From: Betaproteobacteria bacterium LSUCC0117
GTDB lineage: Bacteria > Pseudomonadota > Gammaproteobacteria > Burkholderiales > Burkholderiaceae_C
Assembly (NCBI GenBank): GCA_030441535.1
Contig: JAUJFZ010000005.1
Span: forward strand, 186,001 to 250,000
Length of the DNA: 64,000 bases
Reading direction: 5' to 3'
Below the pieces are notes generated by a model. The model was not told the origin of the DNA and did not search any database. It saw only the letters and a program-made list of their open reading frames with translations. Below, one piece after another: positions 62,345 through 64,000 of the stretch. The position numbers and the translations under genes are program-made. Position 1 is the first letter of the stretch, and every line of letters starts with the position of its first letter.

Positions 62345-63394
62345 ATGGTTCAAAAGGTTATCTCGATCACCCCGCAAGATGCGCTGCAACGCGTCATTGA
62401 AGGCCGTGAGATTTTTCACGATGAGATGCTGCACATCATGCGGCTCATCATGAGTGGCGAGATGTCGCCCGTCATGACGGCCGCGATCACCGCTGCGTTA
62501 CGCGTGAAGAAGGAAACGATTGGCGAGATCACAGCGGCAGCGCAGGTGATGCGCGAGTTTTCAAAGAAGGTGGTCATCGCTGACCGCACGCATCTGGTGG
62601 ACATTGTTGGCACTGGGGGCGACGGCTCTCACACCTTCAACATCAGCTCGTGCGCCATGTTGGTTGCCGCGGCAGCAGGCGCCAAAGTCAGTAAGCACGG
62701 CGGTCGCAGCGTGTCGAGTAAGTCGGGCAGCGCCGATGTCTTGGAGCAGTTGGGGATCGCCATCGACCTCACCCCCGAGCAAATCGCGGCCTCGGTGGCT
62801 GAGGTGGGCATTGGCTTCATGTTTGCGCCGAACCACCACCCCGCCATGAAAAACGTCGCGCCGGTGCGCAAAGAGTTGGGGGTGCGGACGCTCTTCAACA
62901 TCTTGGGTCCGCTGACCAACCCCGCCGATGCGCCGAACATCTTGATGGGGGTCTTCCACCCCGACTTGGTGGGCATCCAAACCCGCGCGCTGCAGCGCTT
63001 GGGCGCGTCACATGCGCTGGTGGTGTATGGCCGCGACGGACTGGATGAGGTGTCGCTCGGTGCGGCAACATTGGTGGGCGAGCTCAAAGATGGCCAAGTG
63101 ACGGAGTACGACATCCATCCCGAAGATTTTGGTTTTGCCATGACGAGTACACGGGCGTTGCGGGTGGAAACCCCCGAGGCCTCCCGCGCGATGCTCATGA
63201 GCGTGCTGGAAAACCAAGCGGGGCCGGCGCGTGACATTGTCGTCTTCAATGCCGGTATTGCTTTGTACGCGGCCAATGTCTCGCCCAGCATGGCTGACGG
63301 CATTGCTTTGGCAGATAAAACCATCAACAGCGGCGCGGCGTTGCAGAAGCTGAACGAATGGCGCACCTTCTGCAGCAGCCTGAAAGCGGCTTAA
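62345..63394 (+). CDS. trpD: Anthranilate phosphoribosyltransferase
   Basis: Transfers phosphoribosyl from PRPP to anthranilate. The 349 aa protein has the PRPP loop VDIVGTGGDGSHTFNISSCA, KHGGRSVSSKSGSADVLEQL and RTLFNILGPLTNPA, all typical of TrpD. In-frame starts at 62327 (TTG), 62339 and 62345 exist; the last has GAGG at a normal distance and leaves the trpG stop intact. trpD is not fused to trpG or trpC. Confidence 0.95.
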   Translation: MVQKVISITPQDALQRVIEGREIFHDEMLHIMRLIMSGEMSPVMTAAITAALRVKKETIGEITAAAQVMREFSKKVVIADRTHLVDIVGTGGDGSHTFNISSCAMLVAAAAGAKVSKHGGRSVSSKSGSADVLEQLGIAIDLTPEQIAASVAEVGIGFMFAPNHHPAMKNVAPVRKELGVRTLFNILGPLTNPADAPNILMGVFHPDLVGIQTRALQRLGASHALVVYGRDGLDEVSLGAATLVGELKDGQVTEYDIHPEDFGFAMTSTRALRVETPEASRAMLMSVLENQAGPARDIVVFNAGIALYAANVSPSMADGIALADKTINSGAALQKLNEWRTFCSSLKAA

Positions 63395-63408
63395 CCGAGA
63401 TCACGTTT

Positions 63409-64000
63409 ATGGACATCCTGCAAAAAATAGTTGAGGTCAAGCACCAAGAGGTGGCAGCGGCTAAAAAGCGCAAACCTATGGCCGCGATGGAGGCGGAGGC
63501 CTTCTCCCGAGTGCTCGTGCGTGACTTCGAGGGGGCGTTGCGTGCCAAGATGGCAGCGGGTGAGGCTGCGGTCATAGCGGAGGTGAAAAAAGCCAGTCCT
63601 TCAAAGGGTTTGTTGCGCGCCAACTTTGAGCCCGCAGACATCGCGCAGAGCTATGCGGCCTACGGCGCGGCTTGCCTGTCGGTCCTCACGGATCGTGACT
63701 TCTTCCAAGGTAGCCCCGACTACCTGAAGCAAGCGCGTGCGTCCTGTAATCTGCCCGTGCTACGCAAAGACTTCATGGTTGACGTGTACCAAATATACGA
63801 AGCCCGAGCCATGGGGGCCGATGCTATTTTGCTGATAGCGGCTTGCTTGGACGATGCGCAGATGCGCGATTTCGAAGCCGCCGCCATCGCCTTGGATATG
63901 TCGGTCTTGGTCGAGGTTCATGACCGCGCCGAAATGGACCGCGCGCTCGCGCTAAAGACCGCCTTGCTGGGGGTCAACAACCGCAATCTGCGCACCTTTG
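63409..64000 (+). CDS. trpC: Indole-3-glycerol phosphate synthase, 5' part only
   Basis: Closes the indole ring of CdRP in tryptophan synthesis. The ATG at 63409 starts a frame of 197 complete codons that runs off the right edge. Diagnostic runs are visible: VIAEVKKASPSKGLLR (catalytic Lys), ACLSVLTDRDFFQGSPDYLK, PVLRKDFMVDVYQIYEARAM, VLVEVHDRAEM and GVNNRNLRTF. It is the stand-alone enzyme at least on the N-terminal side, 14 bases after trpD. Confidence 0.94.
   Translation, partial: MDILQKIVEVKHQEVAAAKKRKPMAAMEAEAFSRVLVRDFEGALRAKMAAGEAAVIAEVKKASPSKGLLRANFEPADIAQSYAAYGAACLSVLTDRDFFQGSPDYLKQARASCNLPVLRKDFMVDVYQIYEARAMGADAILLIAACLDDAQMRDFEAAAIALDMSVLVEVHDRAEMDRALALKTALLGVNNRNLRTF

Noticed and set aside
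1..64000. tRNA or rRNA genes, CRISPR arrays, insertion sequences, prophage or integrative elements
   Set aside because: None recognised: no transposase, integrase or repeat array, no tRNA-like cloverleaf seen in the short intergenic gaps, and codon style is uniform along the window.

Overview
The window reads as one continuous stretch of core chromosome from a betaproteobacterium of the order Burkholderiales; family and genus cannot be fixed from sequence reading alone. The evidence is gene content and order: uvrA / MFS transporter / ssb, nudJ near mnmA, a split three-gene pnt transhydrogenase, hpf-ptsN-hprK, fur / bamE-dapB, leuS-lptE-holA, a proteobacterial-type glutamate-cysteine ligase with kup and gshB, argS-SPOR-dsbA, lptA-lptB-rpoN, and apaG / rpe-gph-trpEGDC. 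The DNA is moderately GC-rich and coding-dense, with many 4-base ATGA or GTGA overlaps. I see no tRNA, rRNA, CRISPR array, insertion sequence, prophage or integrase.

Layout. 1-4801: 5' part of a PBP4-type peptidase (minus strand), then tsaB-rimI-UDG-like-DUF1853-pyrF as a tightly overlapped plus-strand run. 4826-11105: uvrA, an MFS transporter, a ClC channel and ssb. 11148-14468: minus-strand cluster nudJ-tauE-mnmA-homocysteine methyltransferase. 14642-17610: pntAA-pntAB-pntB closed by a strong terminator. 17769-22045: fadD, corA with a long structured leader, and a second MFS transporter. 22195-24113: hpf, ptsN, hprK. 24141-30477: fur, then bamE-dapB-leuS-lptE-holA. 30507-36324: proA, gshA, kup, gshB. 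36344-40545: minus-strand haloacid dehalogenase - malate synthase G - small Cys-rich protein - class II amidotransferase, with a divergent LysR regulator. 41561-43289: LysE/ArgO-type exporter and its divergent ArgP-type regulator. 43337-49545: argS, SPOR protein, dsbA, lptA-lptB-rpoN. 49542-53750: RNA methyltransferase, PIN protein, membrane-bound FMN glutamate-synthase-like protein, UPF0149/SEC-C protein. 53752-58025: minus-strand antiporter-thiL-pgpA-pncC/cinA-haloacetate dehalogenase. 58111-64000: apaG, then rpe-gph, a trp leader, trpE-trpG-trpD and the start of trpC, cut by the window edge.

How the parts fit. Most genes are housekeeping: tRNA modification and charging, DNA repair and replication, outer-membrane assembly (bamE, lptE, lptA, lptB), glutathione synthesis, tryptophan synthesis and nitrogen-PTS regulation. 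Three items stand out. (1) An unannotated 26-codon leader ORF with a Trp-Ser-Trp run precedes trpE, with mutually exclusive RNA pairings that fit ribosome-dependent attenuation. (2) Two unrelated dehalogenases with apparently complete active sites (a HAD-type L-2-haloacid dehalogenase directly upstream of malate synthase G, and a fluoroacetate-dehalogenase-type alpha/beta hydrolase) suggest a haloacetate -> glycolate -> glyoxylate -> malate route; the step from glycolate to glyoxylate is not in this window. (3) The usual lptC-lptA-lptB-rpoN-hpf-ptsN-hprK block is split into two distant pieces and lptC is missing at its expected place. I did not find an unmistakably new multi-gene system.
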